7,144 bases of DNA from J088 sp003695505 [NCBI: Candidatus Dadabacteria bacterium] (GCA_003695505.1 RFIY01000174.1:1-7144), one strand, 5' to 3'. Positions 1 to 6,600 are shown, counted from the stretch's first letter. Notes: generated by a model not told the origin, from the letters alone. Made by a program: numbers and translations.

Positions 1-12
1 ATCCACGGTCGG

Positions 13-294
13 TCAGGCCTGCCGTTCCTCCAGGCGACGTCGGAGCGTCGCCGTATCCATCGTGCGCCCTGTTTCCGCATCGGCGAGCCCCGCGGAAACT
101 GTCTGGACAAACATCGCGCACTCCCGCAGTCGATCATACTCGACCGGTGACAACATGACAGCTGCAGGCTTGCCGTGCTGCGTAACGATGAGCGGATGCC
201 CGGTCGTGCGCAAGCGATCAAGCAGACGTGCGGCCTGCGCCTTGAATTCGCCGATGGGAACAATGTCCTCCGCAACGCTGATCGGCCTGACCAT
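13..294 (-). CDS. Phd/YefM family antitoxin of a type II toxin-antitoxin module
   Basis: This 93-residue protein matches the Phd/YefM antitoxin fold. Its N-terminal half (about residues 5-56) carries the DNA-binding and dimerisation domain, with the typical run GEFKAQAARLLDRL (15-28), then LIVTQHGKPAAVMLSP (35-50) and the VEYDRL helix (51-56). The charged C-terminal tail (about 70-93, ending LRRRLEERQA) is where such antitoxins normally wrap around and inhibit their toxin. Members bind their own promoter, and a strong palindrome lies 25-48 bp upstream of the start. The ATG at 294 is chosen because the conserved domain begins right after it and a G-rich stretch precedes it at about 7 nt. The toxin partner (usually RelE/ParE or VapC-like) normally lies immediately downstream, which here is past the left edge, so the toxin class cannot be told. 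Family assignment is firm; activity is inferred. Confidence 0.9.
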   Translation of the reverse strand: MVRPISVAEDIVPIGEFKAQAARLLDRLRTTGHPLIVTQHGKPAAVMLSPVEYDRLRECAMFVQTVSAGLADAETGRTMDTATLRRRLEERQA

Positions 295-318
295 AAATAA
301 CCCCGTTTACAGCCTGTA

Positions 319-342
319 TTCGATACTGTATATCGTATCGAA
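319..342. promoter_or_regulatory. Palindromic operator of the antitoxin gene
   Basis: A perfect 8-bp inverted repeat has left arm TTCGATAC at 319-326 and right arm GTATCGAA at 335-342, separated by 8 bp (TGTATATC) whose central four bases are also symmetric. It lies 25 bp upstream of the antitoxin ATG and overlaps the predicted -10 element. Phd/YefM antitoxins repress their own operons by binding such palindromes, so this is the likely autorepression site. The symmetry is seen directly; the binding is inferred. Confidence 0.75.
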
Positions 343-361
343 GCCATACCTGCGGCGTCAA
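332..361 (-). promoter_or_regulatory. Sigma70-like promoter of the antitoxin operon
   Basis: On the minus strand a -35 hexamer TTGACG (356-361, 5/6 match) is followed after 18 bp by TACGAT (332-337, 4/6 match). An alternative -10, TATACA, lies a few bases downstream. Both -10 choices fall inside the palindrome at 319-342, so repressor bound there would block RNA polymerase. Confidence 0.5.
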
Positions 362-440
362 TGCGCAATGGGTTCTGACCATCCAATGGCTCCTGATCGC
401 GAGACATCACGAGACTTCGCCACGATCCGAGGTGCCACAT

Positions 441-473
441 CGATCCGGTTGCGCGATCCGTCGCGCAGGATCG
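441..473. terminator. Strong hairpin just after the short-chain dehydrogenase stop codon
   Basis: CGATCC (441-446) pairs with GGATCG (468-473), and TGCGCGA (450-456) pairs with TCGCGCA (461-467). The loop is TCCG and there is one 3-nt bulge (447-449). The stem starts 3 nt beyond the TAG stop of the leftward dehydrogenase gene. No T-run follows on the minus strand, so it is not a classical intrinsic terminator. It may be a U-less terminator or a 3'-end stabilising structure. Confidence 0.4.
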
Positions 474-476
474 CCG

Positions 477-1250
477 CTACTTCATCCGTTCCGCAAACAG
501 GTTGCCGCGCCGTGCGACGAGGTTCCGCGGTACGACCTGGCTCAGGACACTGTAGGCCTTCATCACCGCACCATGGATGCTCATCGGCTCGCCTTTTGCG
601 GCCGCCTTCAGGGCGTCTCTGACCACGTCCTCCGGCTGCGCCATGAACCGGCTTTTTGCAGCGGCTCCGGTCAATCCGGCGACTTCCTGAAACTCCGTCG
701 CGACCGGTCCGGGGCAAACCGCCGTAACGCTGATCCCGTCATTCTTGAGTTCAGCGGCAAGCGCCTGACTGAACGCATTGACATAGGCCTTGGTTGCGGC
801 GTACACCGCGAAACCGGGCATCGCCATGAACCCGGCGGCCGAACCGACGTTGACAATGTGGCTACCCTGTTTCAGGTACCGCAGGGCGATACCGGTCAAT
901 GCCGTCAGCGCGCGGCAATTCAGATCGATCATGTTGAGCTGGCGATCGAGATCAGCCTTGCGGAACTTTCCGGCCAGACCGTAACCGGCGTTGTTGACGA
1001 GCCAGACAATATCGACGGAGCCGGCCTTTTCGAGCCGCGATGACAGCTTTTTGTGCGCGCCTGCCACCGAAAGATCAAGGGCGACGATCACACCTTCCGC
1101 GTGTTTCAACTGCGCGGCCGTCTGTTCGAGGCGCTCCTTCCGCCGCGCGACCAGCCAGACCTGATCGACTTCACGACGAGCGTCGATCTGGCGGGCGAAT
1201 TCGACACCAAGGCCGGCGGATGCTCCGGTCACGATAGCAATTCTGGTCAT
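477..1250 (-). CDS. Classical SDR-family NAD(P)-dependent oxidoreductase
   Basis: This 257-residue protein has the usual length and motif order of a classical short-chain dehydrogenase/reductase with a Rossmann fold. The nucleotide-binding glycine motif TGASAGLG is at 8-15 and NNAG at 86-89. The catalytic tetrad is complete: Asn111, Ser137 (in NVGSAAG), Tyr150 and Lys154 (YAATK). CPGPV (179-183) is the typical PG loop. Two arginines (36-37) after the second strand suggest NADP(H) preference; this is inference. It resembles the soluble DltE/YqjQ-like SDRs and would interconvert an alcohol and a ketone or aldehyde, but the substrate cannot be read from sequence. The ATG at 1250 is preceded by GGAG (1260-1263) at 9-nt spacing. 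It is divergent from the Ddn-like/esterase operon across 92 bp and appears to be transcribed alone. Confidence 0.93.
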   Translation of the reverse strand: MTRIAIVTGASAGLGVEFARQIDARREVDQVWLVARRKERLEQTAAQLKHAEGVIVALDLSVAGAHKKLSSRLEKAGSVDIVWLVNNAGYGLAGKFRKADLDRQLNMIDLNCRALTALTGIALRYLKQGSHIVNVGSAAGFMAMPGFAVYAATKAYVNAFSQALAAELKNDGISVTAVCPGPVATEFQEVAGLTGAAAKSRFMAQPEDVVRDALKAAAKGEPMSIHGAVMKAYSVLSQVVPRNLVARRGNLFAERMK

Positions 1251-1301
1251 CTGGACAGACTCCGATCAAGTGGCAACTGGCGGGATATGCATTCTGGAAT
1301 T

Positions 1302-1307
1302 ATTATA
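1302..1307 (-). promoter_or_regulatory. Candidate -10 element for the short-chain dehydrogenase gene
   Basis: The minus strand reads a perfect TATAAT here, the AT-richest spot of the 92-bp divergent region 1251-1342. It would give a leader of about 45 nt containing the GGAG ribosome site. I find no convincing -35 hexamer at 16-18 bp. The same AT-rich patch offers TATTAT (1301-1306) on the plus strand for the opposite operon, also without a good -35. Confidence 0.4.
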
Positions 1308-1342
1308 TACGCCGTTCATTAAAACGACGTCCGGGAGATCCC

Positions 1343-1813
1343 ATGGGGTATCGCGATCAGGTCAATCGCTTCGCATCGACGCGCCTGGGCAGCTGGATCG
1401 GAAGTACACTTGCCGCGCGGCTCGATCCCTGGCTGTACCGGATCAGCGGCGGCCGCCTGACAACAACGCTCGTGCCGACATTGCCGATGCTGCTGCTGAC
1501 GACGACCGGTCGCAAGAGTGGCAAACCGCGCACGGTCCAGATCGCGTACACGGAAGATGACGGCACCTGGCTGGTCGTTGCCAGCAACTGGGGCAAGGAA
1601 CACCATCCGGCCTGGTCGCTGAATCTGGAAGCCAACCCGCAGGCCAATGTTCAGATTGGCAGCGAACAGATCCCGGTCATCGCGCATCGCCTCTCCGACG
1701 ACGAAAAGGCCGCCGTCTGGGATCGACTCGTGGCCAACGTCCCCAATTATGGCAGTTATGTCGAACGAACCGACCGAAACATTCGCGTTTACAGGCTGAT
1801 TCCCAATGACTGA
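1343..1813 (+). CDS. Ddn-like nitroreductase/quinone reductase family protein (F420H2_quin_red, DUF385)
   Basis: The 156-residue product matches the deazaflavin-dependent nitroreductase (Ddn) family in length and conserved blocks. LLTTTGRKSGKPRTVQI (51-67) is the family signature. It is followed by VVASNWGKEHHPAWSLNLEANP (78-99), NVQIG (102-106) and the terminal YGSYVERTDRNIRVYRL (136-152). Characterised actinobacterial members use reduced coenzyme F420 to reduce quinones or nitro compounds; many relatives outside that phylum have no proven cofactor. No membrane segment or signal peptide is evident. The ATG at 1343 has GGGAG (1333-1337) at 5-nt spacing, a strong ribosome site. Its stop overlaps the start of the downstream esterase by 8 bp, so the two are translated from one message and probably coupled. 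Family call is firm; F420 use and substrate are unproven here. Confidence 0.9.
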   Translation: MGYRDQVNRFASTRLGSWIGSTLAARLDPWLYRISGGRLTTTLVPTLPMLLLTTTGRKSGKPRTVQIAYTEDDGTWLVVASNWGKEHHPAWSLNLEANPQANVQIGSEQIPVIAHRLSDDEKAAVWDRLVANVPNYGSYVERTDRNIRVYRLIPND

Positions 1814-3338
1814 CCCGACCGTCGAAACGACCTCCGGCCGCGTGCGCGGCCAGACCCGCCACGGCGTGTATTCCTTCAAAGGCATCCCCTTTGCCGCGCC
1901 ACCGACCGGACGACGGCGCTGGACGGCGCCACAGCCGGTCGAACCCTGGTCCGGCACCCGCGATGCCCTCGAATTCGGCCCCGCCGCGCCGCAGGACACC
2001 ACACCACTGATGAATGTCGGCCCCACCGACGAAGACTGCCTGAGTCTGAACGTCTGGACGACCGATCCGTCGGGCCGCAAGCCGGTCATGGTCTGGATTC
2101 ACGGCGGCGGTTTTCTGATCGGGGCGTCGCGACAACGCGAGTATTCCGGTGCACGACTGGCCGTCAACGGCGACGTGGTCGTCGTCAGCATCAACTACCG
2201 CCTCGGTGCGATTGGTTTCGCGGACCTGCCCTGGCTACGCGACCGTGACGACTATGCGGCCAATCGGGGCCTGCTCGACCAGTTGTTCGCGCTCGAATGG
2301 GTACAGGAGAATATCGAACGGTTCGGCGGCGATCCGCAGAACGTCACGATCTTCGGGGAATCGGCCGGCGGCATGAGCGTCGCGACGTTGCTGGCCACCG
2401 ATGCGGCCGGCCGTCTCTTTCACGCTGCGATTCCGCAGAGCGGCGCTACGTTTCATACGATCCGCCGCGATCAGGCCGACCTCGTCGCGGCACGCTTTGC
2501 GGACAAACTCGCCAACGGCGCCGCGATCACGCCGGATCTGTTTGACAACGCTCCGGTCGAGCAGATCCTCGCGGCCCAGCGGCGCTGCGCAACCGTCGCC
2601 GTCAGCACCGGCCCCTGGAACCTGCCGATGCGCGGCATGAATTTCCTGCCAGTACACGGTGACGACCTGCTGCCAGACGATCCACAGCGCCGCATCGAGG
2701 CGGGCGCCGCGGCGCCAGTGCCGCTGCTGACCGGTACGACACGCGACGAATGGGCTTTGTTTTCAGTCGCGGCAAAGATGGCGCCCCCCGAGCAACGCGG
2801 CACTGCGATGGTTCCCGGGCTGCTCGACGACGCGCAGCTTGCCGATTATTTCGAAGCGAACGTACCTGGCCACGGCGCAGCGCTGCTGGCCGGATACCGT
2901 ACGCTCTATCCGGACGCCGGCGCCGACGAGCTCGGCGTAATGCTCGAAACGGACCGCCTGTTCTTTGTACCCGCGACGCGAATGGCGACCGCCTGTGCTT
3001 CACAGGGACGCGACGTTCAGGTGTATCGCTTCGACTGGCGCTCCCCGATCTTCGGCGGTGCGGCGCACGCGATCGACGTGCCGTTTGTATTCGGCGGCGT
3101 CGACGAGCCCTTTGGCAAGATGTTCACGGGCGGCGGAACGGATGCCGCTGCCCTCAGTGCGATCGTCCAGCAGGCCTGGACGCGGTTCGCCTACGACAGC
3201 CACGCCGCAGCAGAGGGGCTGCCGGACTGGCTGGCCTACGACGCGGCAACCCGGTCGACGATGATCTTCGACCGCGAGCCCCGACTCGAAACACAGCCAT
3301 GGCAGGAACGTCTCGCGCTCTGGGAAGAGGTGCGCTGA
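1806..3338 (+). CDS. Type-B carboxylesterase/lipase (alpha/beta hydrolase)
   Basis: This 510-residue protein is a full-length type-B carboxylesterase, which hydrolyses carboxylic esters. Motifs run in family order: FKGIPFAAPP near the N-terminus (24-33), EDCLSLNVW (76-84), the oxyanion-hole loop HGGGF (99-103), and the nucleophile elbow GESAGG (184-189) with Ser186. The acid lies in GTTRDEW, where Glu315 is the expected residue. His421, in GGAAHAIDVPFVF, completes the triad. There is no signal peptide, so it is probably cytoplasmic. The ATG at 1806 overlaps the end of the Ddn-like gene (ATG at 1806, upstream TGA at 1811-1813), pointing to translational coupling; no strong independent ribosome site is visible. 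The substrate is unknown; pairing with a reductase-family gene hints at processing of an ester-containing, reducible compound, which is speculation. Confidence 0.95.
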   Translation: MTDPTVETTSGRVRGQTRHGVYSFKGIPFAAPPTGRRRWTAPQPVEPWSGTRDALEFGPAAPQDTTPLMNVGPTDEDCLSLNVWTTDPSGRKPVMVWIHGGGFLIGASRQREYSGARLAVNGDVVVVSINYRLGAIGFADLPWLRDRDDYAANRGLLDQLFALEWVQENIERFGGDPQNVTIFGESAGGMSVATLLATDAAGRLFHAAIPQSGATFHTIRRDQADLVAARFADKLANGAAITPDLFDNAPVEQILAAQRRCATVAVSTGPWNLPMRGMNFLPVHGDDLLPDDPQRRIEAGAAAPVPLLTGTTRDEWALFSVAAKMAPPEQRGTAMVPGLLDDAQLADYFEANVPGHGAALLAGYRTLYPDAGADELGVMLETDRLFFVPATRMATACASQGRDVQVYRFDWRSPIFGGAAHAIDVPFVFGGVDEPFGKMFTGGGTDAAALSAIVQQAWTRFAYDSHAAAEGLPDWLAYDAATRSTMIFDREPRLETQPWQERLALWEEVR

Positions 3339-3439
3339 CGTCCCACCACACAAACACGGTTACGTCACAAAGCAGTTGACGAGCCTGCCAGACGCCCGCC
3401 ATCCGATCAAGTGCGCCTCTGGCTCGCCAGGCGATCCCG

Positions 3440-4354
3440 TCACCGCGCCCACGGCGGCGGATCCTCGGCCCAGATTTCGCGGAAGCCCTGCTCGAACGGT
3501 CGATTGGAAAAGCCAAGGTCGCGCTCGGCGGCGGAATTGTCGCAGTAGAAGCCGACATACGTCGGCAGCGGCACCATCAGCGGACCGCGACCCGCCGCGC
3601 GTTTCGCTGCGCGCATGAACCCGTACAAGGTCGTATCGGGTCCGCCGGTCACATAGGCCTTGCCCGACGACGCATCATTTTCGAGCGCGCCGGCGATCGC
3701 AATCGCAACGTCGGCAGCGTGAACCATCGGTGCAATGATCGTTGGCACCGGCAGCAACCCGGGAAACCGCAGCGCACGATGCACCATTGGCATCGCATTC
3801 GCATCGCGGGCGCCATACACGCCCGACGGGCGCACCACGGTCAGCCCGATACCGCCTTCGTCACTCAGCGTCCAGGCGAGCTTTTCGCTGACCTGTTTCG
3901 TTGCCCGATACGGGCCGCCCTGACGGCGTTCACCATCGATCTGGGGAGAATCCGGTCGCATACGCCGCCACGGTATGAAACGGTATACCCCACAGGTACT
4001 GACCTGAACCGCACGGGTGACACCGGCGGCGCGCATCGCTTCATAGACGTTGCGCGTGCCTTCGACATTGGCCTGCATGTGCGCATCCCAGTCGGCCATC
4101 GCTCTGGTCATGATGAACATCGCGGCATTGGACACGACGGCATCGCAGCCATCGAATCCACGCGTCAGCGCATCGCGGTCGGCCAGGTCGGCCCGGCGAA
4201 AGGTCACGCCCTCACCAGCCAGAAACGCCGCCTTGTCCGGATTGCGCACGACGCCGATGACCCGCGCACCGCGCCTGAGCAGCTCTCGGCAGATATAGAC
4301 ACCGATCATGCCGGAGGCCCCGGTGACCGCGATTGTCTTGTCCTTCAGGTCCAT
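3440..4354 (-). CDS. Extended SDR, NAD(P)-dependent epimerase/dehydratase family
   Basis: The 304-residue protein has an N-terminal Rossmann fold with TGASGMIG (11-18, the TGxxGxxG pattern of extended SDRs) and ADL (55-57), whose Asp56 normally contacts adenine. SNAA (75-78) follows, then VST (118-120) and the active-site YRATK with Tyr149 and Lys153. RPSGVYG (175-181) and VHAADVA (211-217) are typical of the substrate half. It resembles sugar epimerases, 3-beta-hydroxysteroid dehydrogenases and dihydroflavonol-reductase-like enzymes; I cannot choose among these. An in-frame ATG exists 81 bp further upstream (4435). The start at 4354 is preferred because it begins MDLKDKTIAVTG just before the cofactor motif and has GGAAAGG at about 9 nt. 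It converges on the esterase with a 101-bp gap and is divergent from the lipoprotein gene. Confidence 0.92.
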   Translation of the reverse strand: MDLKDKTIAVTGASGMIGVYICRELLRRGARVIGVVRNPDKAAFLAGEGVTFRRADLADRDALTRGFDGCDAVVSNAAMFIMTRAMADWDAHMQANVEGTRNVYEAMRAAGVTRAVQVSTCGVYRFIPWRRMRPDSPQIDGERRQGGPYRATKQVSEKLAWTLSDEGGIGLTVVRPSGVYGARDANAMPMVHRALRFPGLLPVPTIIAPMVHAADVAIAIAGALENDASSGKAYVTGGPDTTLYGFMRAAKRAAGRGPLMVPLPTYVGFYCDNSAAERDLGFSNRPFEQGFREIWAEDPPPWAR

Positions 4355-4393
4355 GCGACGCAACCTTTCCGTTGTCCGGTCGATAACCTCAAC

Positions 4394-4402
4394 AGGATAG
4401 CA
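4394..4402 (-). promoter_or_regulatory. Extended -10 promoter of the epimerase-like gene
   Basis: The minus strand reads TGCTATCCT, an extended -10 (TGnTATCCT). A TTGTCG -35-like hexamer lies 19 bp further upstream, longer than ideal. Transcription would start near 4387 and give a leader of about 33 nt holding the GGAAAGG ribosome site. This supports the start codon at 4354, because the alternative start at 4435 would lie upstream of this promoter. Confidence 0.45.
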
Positions 4403-4452
4403 GCCCCCCGACGCATGCCGACAAAATCCGCGCATTGCGTCATTTGACCATC

Positions 4453-4461
4453 TGTTACACT
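4453..4461 (+). promoter_or_regulatory. Extended -10 promoter abutting the lipoprotein start codon
   Basis: TGTTACACT fits an extended -10 (TGnTAnnnT). Only six bases separate it from the ATG at 4468, so transcription would begin at or next to the start codon. A TTGCGT hexamer (4435-4440) lies 15 bp upstream, a short spacing for a -35. No Shine-Dalgarno sequence is visible before the ATG, which agrees with a leaderless message. Confidence 0.4.
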
Positions 4462-4467
4462 TTGATT

Positions 4468-6087
4468 ATGAAACCCCTGAATCCAATGCTGATCATTGCA
4501 TTACTCGCGCTGCCCGCGGCACAGGGGTGTACCTTCACGGGGAACGCAAAGCGGTTTGCAGAGCCGCGACCGATCCCGATCCGCTACGGCTACCGCACCA
4601 CACCGAAACTGATTGGCGAGCCCCGCCCGACACGGGCCCTGCTGCCTGACCGTGTCGCCCATCATCCGTGGCTGAGCGACAGCGCCGGATCGAACATGCA
4701 CGTTGACGGGCGGGCGACCGACCGGACACCACTGGCCGGGCCGGTCGGCATCGAGCCAGAAGTGGCCAGCCGCGCGCTCGGTGTACTGGGCGGCCAGTGC
4801 GCGTCGGCCAATTTCGACCGCCACGGACATATCCTGGCGGTCTGCGTCAACTTTACCCGGCCACGTCTGCTGATGATCGACCCGGAGTCTCTGGCCGTGC
4901 TGGCTCGGCTGGATTTGCCGAAGCGCATCGCGCGCAGCCCGTTCAGCATCCGCAAGATCGTCTCGGATACATCCGGGGGCGCGTACTTTGTCATCGACCG
5001 TGAAGACCGCGTCGTGCTGGCGACATCCGAGAACGACATCTTGCGGATCACGCACGAGGATGTAGACGGCCGTCCCGTGTTTCGGATCGTCGACCGCTTC
5101 GACGCGCGCGCAGCCGTGGCCGCGGCCTCGGTGGATGCCGACGACCGGATCACCGCCGTGATTCCAGACTGGGATGGCCGACTCTGGTTCGTGACCCGCC
5201 ACGGTGTCATCGGCACTGTCACACCCGAGACCGGCCAGATTCGTACCATTTCACTTGGTCACGAAGAGATCCAGAACTCGTTTGCGGTTGCCCGCGACGG
5301 CGTCTATGTCGTCTCCGATCACGCGCTCTACAGGTTGATGGCGGATCACGACGGGCGACCTGACGTTCTCTGGCGTACGCGCTACGACCGCGGCGTCCGC
5401 CACAAACCGGGGATGATCGGCCAGGGCAGTGGCACGACACCTACGCTGGTTGGTGACCACTACGTCGCGATCGCCGACAACGCCGATCCACGAATGAACG
5501 TGCTGGTCTATGATCGGACCGCCCCCGGTTCGCGCCTGATCTGCAAGGTGCCGGTGTTCGAACCGGGGCGCAGCGCGACCGAGAACTCGCTCGTCAGCTA
5601 CGGCAACTCGCTGATCGTCGAAAACAATTACGGCTACCGCACCTTCATGACGATGACGCGAGGCAAGAGCAGCGAACCCGGCATCTGGCGGGTCGACTTC
5701 GATCCCGAAACCGAACAATGCACGGTCGTCTGGAAGAGCCAGGAAACCTCGCCGACAACGGTCCCCAAGCTCTCGGAAGCCAATGGTCTGCTCTATGTCT
5801 ATACCAAGAACCCGGACCACTGGCGTCTGATCGATGCGTTCTATCTGACGGCGATCGACTTCCACACCGGCGAAACGGTCTTCAAGGTATTGACCGGCAC
5901 CGGGATGAAGTTCGACAACAACTGGGCGGCGATCTCGATCGGCCCTGACGGCAGCGCCTGGATCGGCACGCTCAATGGTCTGGTCCGCGTCCGCGATCGC
6001 ATCACGCCGGTGCGCGTCGCCAACGAGCGGCGAGAACGACGCCATCAGCGCCGCCTCGACCGCGGCGGAGACCGCACGCCGGGGTAA
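4468..6087 (+). CDS. Probable outer-membrane lipoprotein with beta-propeller-like repeats, function unknown
   Basis: This 539-residue protein begins MKPLNP, then a hydrophobic segment (about 7-18) ending AAQGC, so Cys21 is a likely lipidated residue. The lipobox is imperfect (Ala, not Leu, at -3). Thr at +2 would favour the outer membrane under the E. coli sorting rule. The body holds repeated beta-rich units ending in hydrophobic-aromatic strands, such as DGRLWFVTRHGVIGTV (236-251), DGVYVVSDHALYRL (277-290), GNSLIVENNYGY (379-390), GLLYVYTKN (440-448) and DGSAWIGTLNGLVRV (494-508). This is the look of a six- to eight-bladed propeller of the PQQ/SMP-30 type. Cys pairs 111/126 and 359/418 could form disulfides. 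The tail (519-535) is arginine-rich. The start at 4468 is preferred over a TTG at 4435, which would spoil the signal peptide. I do not recognise the family; propeller and export are inferred. Confidence 0.85.
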   Translation: MKPLNPMLIIALLALPAAQGCTFTGNAKRFAEPRPIPIRYGYRTTPKLIGEPRPTRALLPDRVAHHPWLSDSAGSNMHVDGRATDRTPLAGPVGIEPEVASRALGVLGGQCASANFDRHGHILAVCVNFTRPRLLMIDPESLAVLARLDLPKRIARSPFSIRKIVSDTSGGAYFVIDREDRVVLATSENDILRITHEDVDGRPVFRIVDRFDARAAVAAASVDADDRITAVIPDWDGRLWFVTRHGVIGTVTPETGQIRTISLGHEEIQNSFAVARDGVYVVSDHALYRLMADHDGRPDVLWRTRYDRGVRHKPGMIGQGSGTTPTLVGDHYVAIADNADPRMNVLVYDRTAPGSRLICKVPVFEPGRSATENSLVSYGNSLIVENNYGYRTFMTMTRGKSSEPGIWRVDFDPETEQCTVVWKSQETSPTTVPKLSEANGLLYVYTKNPDHWRLIDAFYLTAIDFHTGETVFKVLTGTGMKFDNNWAAISIGPDGSAWIGTLNGLVRVRDRITPVRVANERRERRHQRRLDRGGDRTPG

Positions 6088-6101
6088 ACACCGAATTCTG
6101 T

Positions 6102-6563
6102 TCAGGATCTCGCCCGCGGCCCCTGCTCCAGGGGCGAACTCGAACGGTCGCGCCGGCCGACAATGCCACCAATCAATCCGGCGAGCAGCAATCCGGCTCC
6201 GAACGCGGCCAACACCGATGAGCGAAGCAGACGAAACCAGGCTTGATCACGCACCTGCGGCCAGTGGTTGATTCGCGCGGTCACGTCATCGGCATCCACC
6301 ACCTGAAACGTCTCATCCGACACCTTCAGGAACAGATCGCCCGCGCCGAGCCTGCGCACGAGCTCCTTCCCATCTATGAAAACGCGACACTGATCACCTG
6401 CCTGCCCAAGCGGCTCTGCCGCATCGACGCCGGTCCACCAGATGTCGTCTGGGCCGGACAGCGTCCGCCAGTCCCGCACAACCCCGCCAAGCTGGACGCC
6501 CAGGAGGATCGCACCCAGGATCATGAGAGTCTTCCAGATTGGCAATGTCTGATCTGTCTTCAC
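6102..6563 (-). CDS. Small membrane protein with two transmembrane helices, unknown function
   Basis: The 153-residue product has a short N-terminal tail (MKTDQTLPIWK), a first membrane helix (about 12-29), a soluble domain of about 80 residues (31-113) and a second helix (about 114-136). A short basic tail (GRRDRSSS...) completes it. By the positive-inside rule both ends face the cytoplasm and the central domain the periplasm. I do not recognise the domain; it contains WWTG (42-45), CRVFIDGKELV (59-69) and GDLFLKV (75-81). The layout recalls the N-terminus of type IV coupling proteins, but no ATPase follows. The frame stays open far upstream, yet that part overlaps a better-supported opposite gene. 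A start near 6563 (GTG) fits the promoter. Alternatives are TTG a few codons later or ATG at residue 14, which has GGAAG at 6 nt. It converges on the lipoprotein gene, 14 bp apart. Confidence 0.7.
   Translation of the reverse strand: MKTDQTLPIWKTLMILGAILLGVQLGGVVRDWRTLSGPDDIWWTGVDAAEPLGQAGDQCRVFIDGKELVRRLGAGDLFLKVSDETFQVVDADDVTARINHWPQVRDQAWFRLLRSSVLAAFGAGLLLAGLIGGIVGRRDRSSSPLEQGPRARS
6119..6135. repeat. GC-rich 7-bp hairpin at the convergent gene ends
   Basis: GCCCCTG (6119-6125) pairs perfectly with CAGGGGC (6129-6135) across a 3-nt loop. It lies 32 bp past the lipoprotein stop and inside the last codons of the opposite membrane-protein gene. No T-run follows in either direction, so a terminator role for the lipoprotein message is possible but unsupported. 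Confidence 0.35.
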
Positions 6564-6570
6564 GATCCTT

Positions 6571-6600
6571 ACTATAGTATTGACATCACCGGGATCACAA
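6571..6600 (-). promoter_or_regulatory. Sigma70-like promoter of the two-helix membrane protein gene
   Basis: The minus strand has TATAGT (6571-6576, 5/6 match to the -10) and TTGTGA (6595-6600, 4/6 match to the -35) with an 18-bp spacer. The -10 ends seven bases before the GTG at 6563, so the transcript would start at or next to the GTG, with no room for a ribosome-binding site. If translation instead begins at the internal ATG (residue 14), the leader would be about 39 nt with GGAAG. Confidence 0.5.

Noticed and set aside
432-1043. Long plus-strand frame opposite the short-chain dehydrogenase
   Set aside because: The minus strand carries a complete SDR with all catalytic residues. The plus-strand translation shows no domain and is typical of GC-rich antisense.
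1319-2089. Minus-strand frame of 256 codons across the Ddn-like/esterase junction
   Set aside because: It is antisense to two well-supported genes and its translation has no recognisable domain.
2750-3379. Plus-strand alternative frame within the esterase gene
   Set aside because: Extremely arginine-rich, and the esterase frame contains the catalytic His421 in this stretch, so there is no frameshift.
3339-3439. Possible bidirectional terminator between the convergent esterase and epimerase-like genes
   Set aside because: Only short, weak stems (4-5 bp) and no T-runs are visible, so no terminator is called.
4355-4435. N-terminal extension of the epimerase-like protein
   Set aside because: The extra 27 residues precede the conserved Rossmann start, overlap the predicted promoter and lack a good ribosome site; the start at 4354 has one.
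5251-6045. Minus-strand frame of 264 codons opposite the lipoprotein gene
   Set aside because: Rich in Asp, Arg and Val in the pattern expected of an antisense frame; the plus-strand protein has a signal peptide and propeller-like repeats.
6102-6563. Truncated type IV coupling protein (TraD/TraG-like)
   Set aside because: Only the two-helix layout is similar. No Walker motifs or remnants of an ATPase follow the second helix, and no conjugation genes are nearby.
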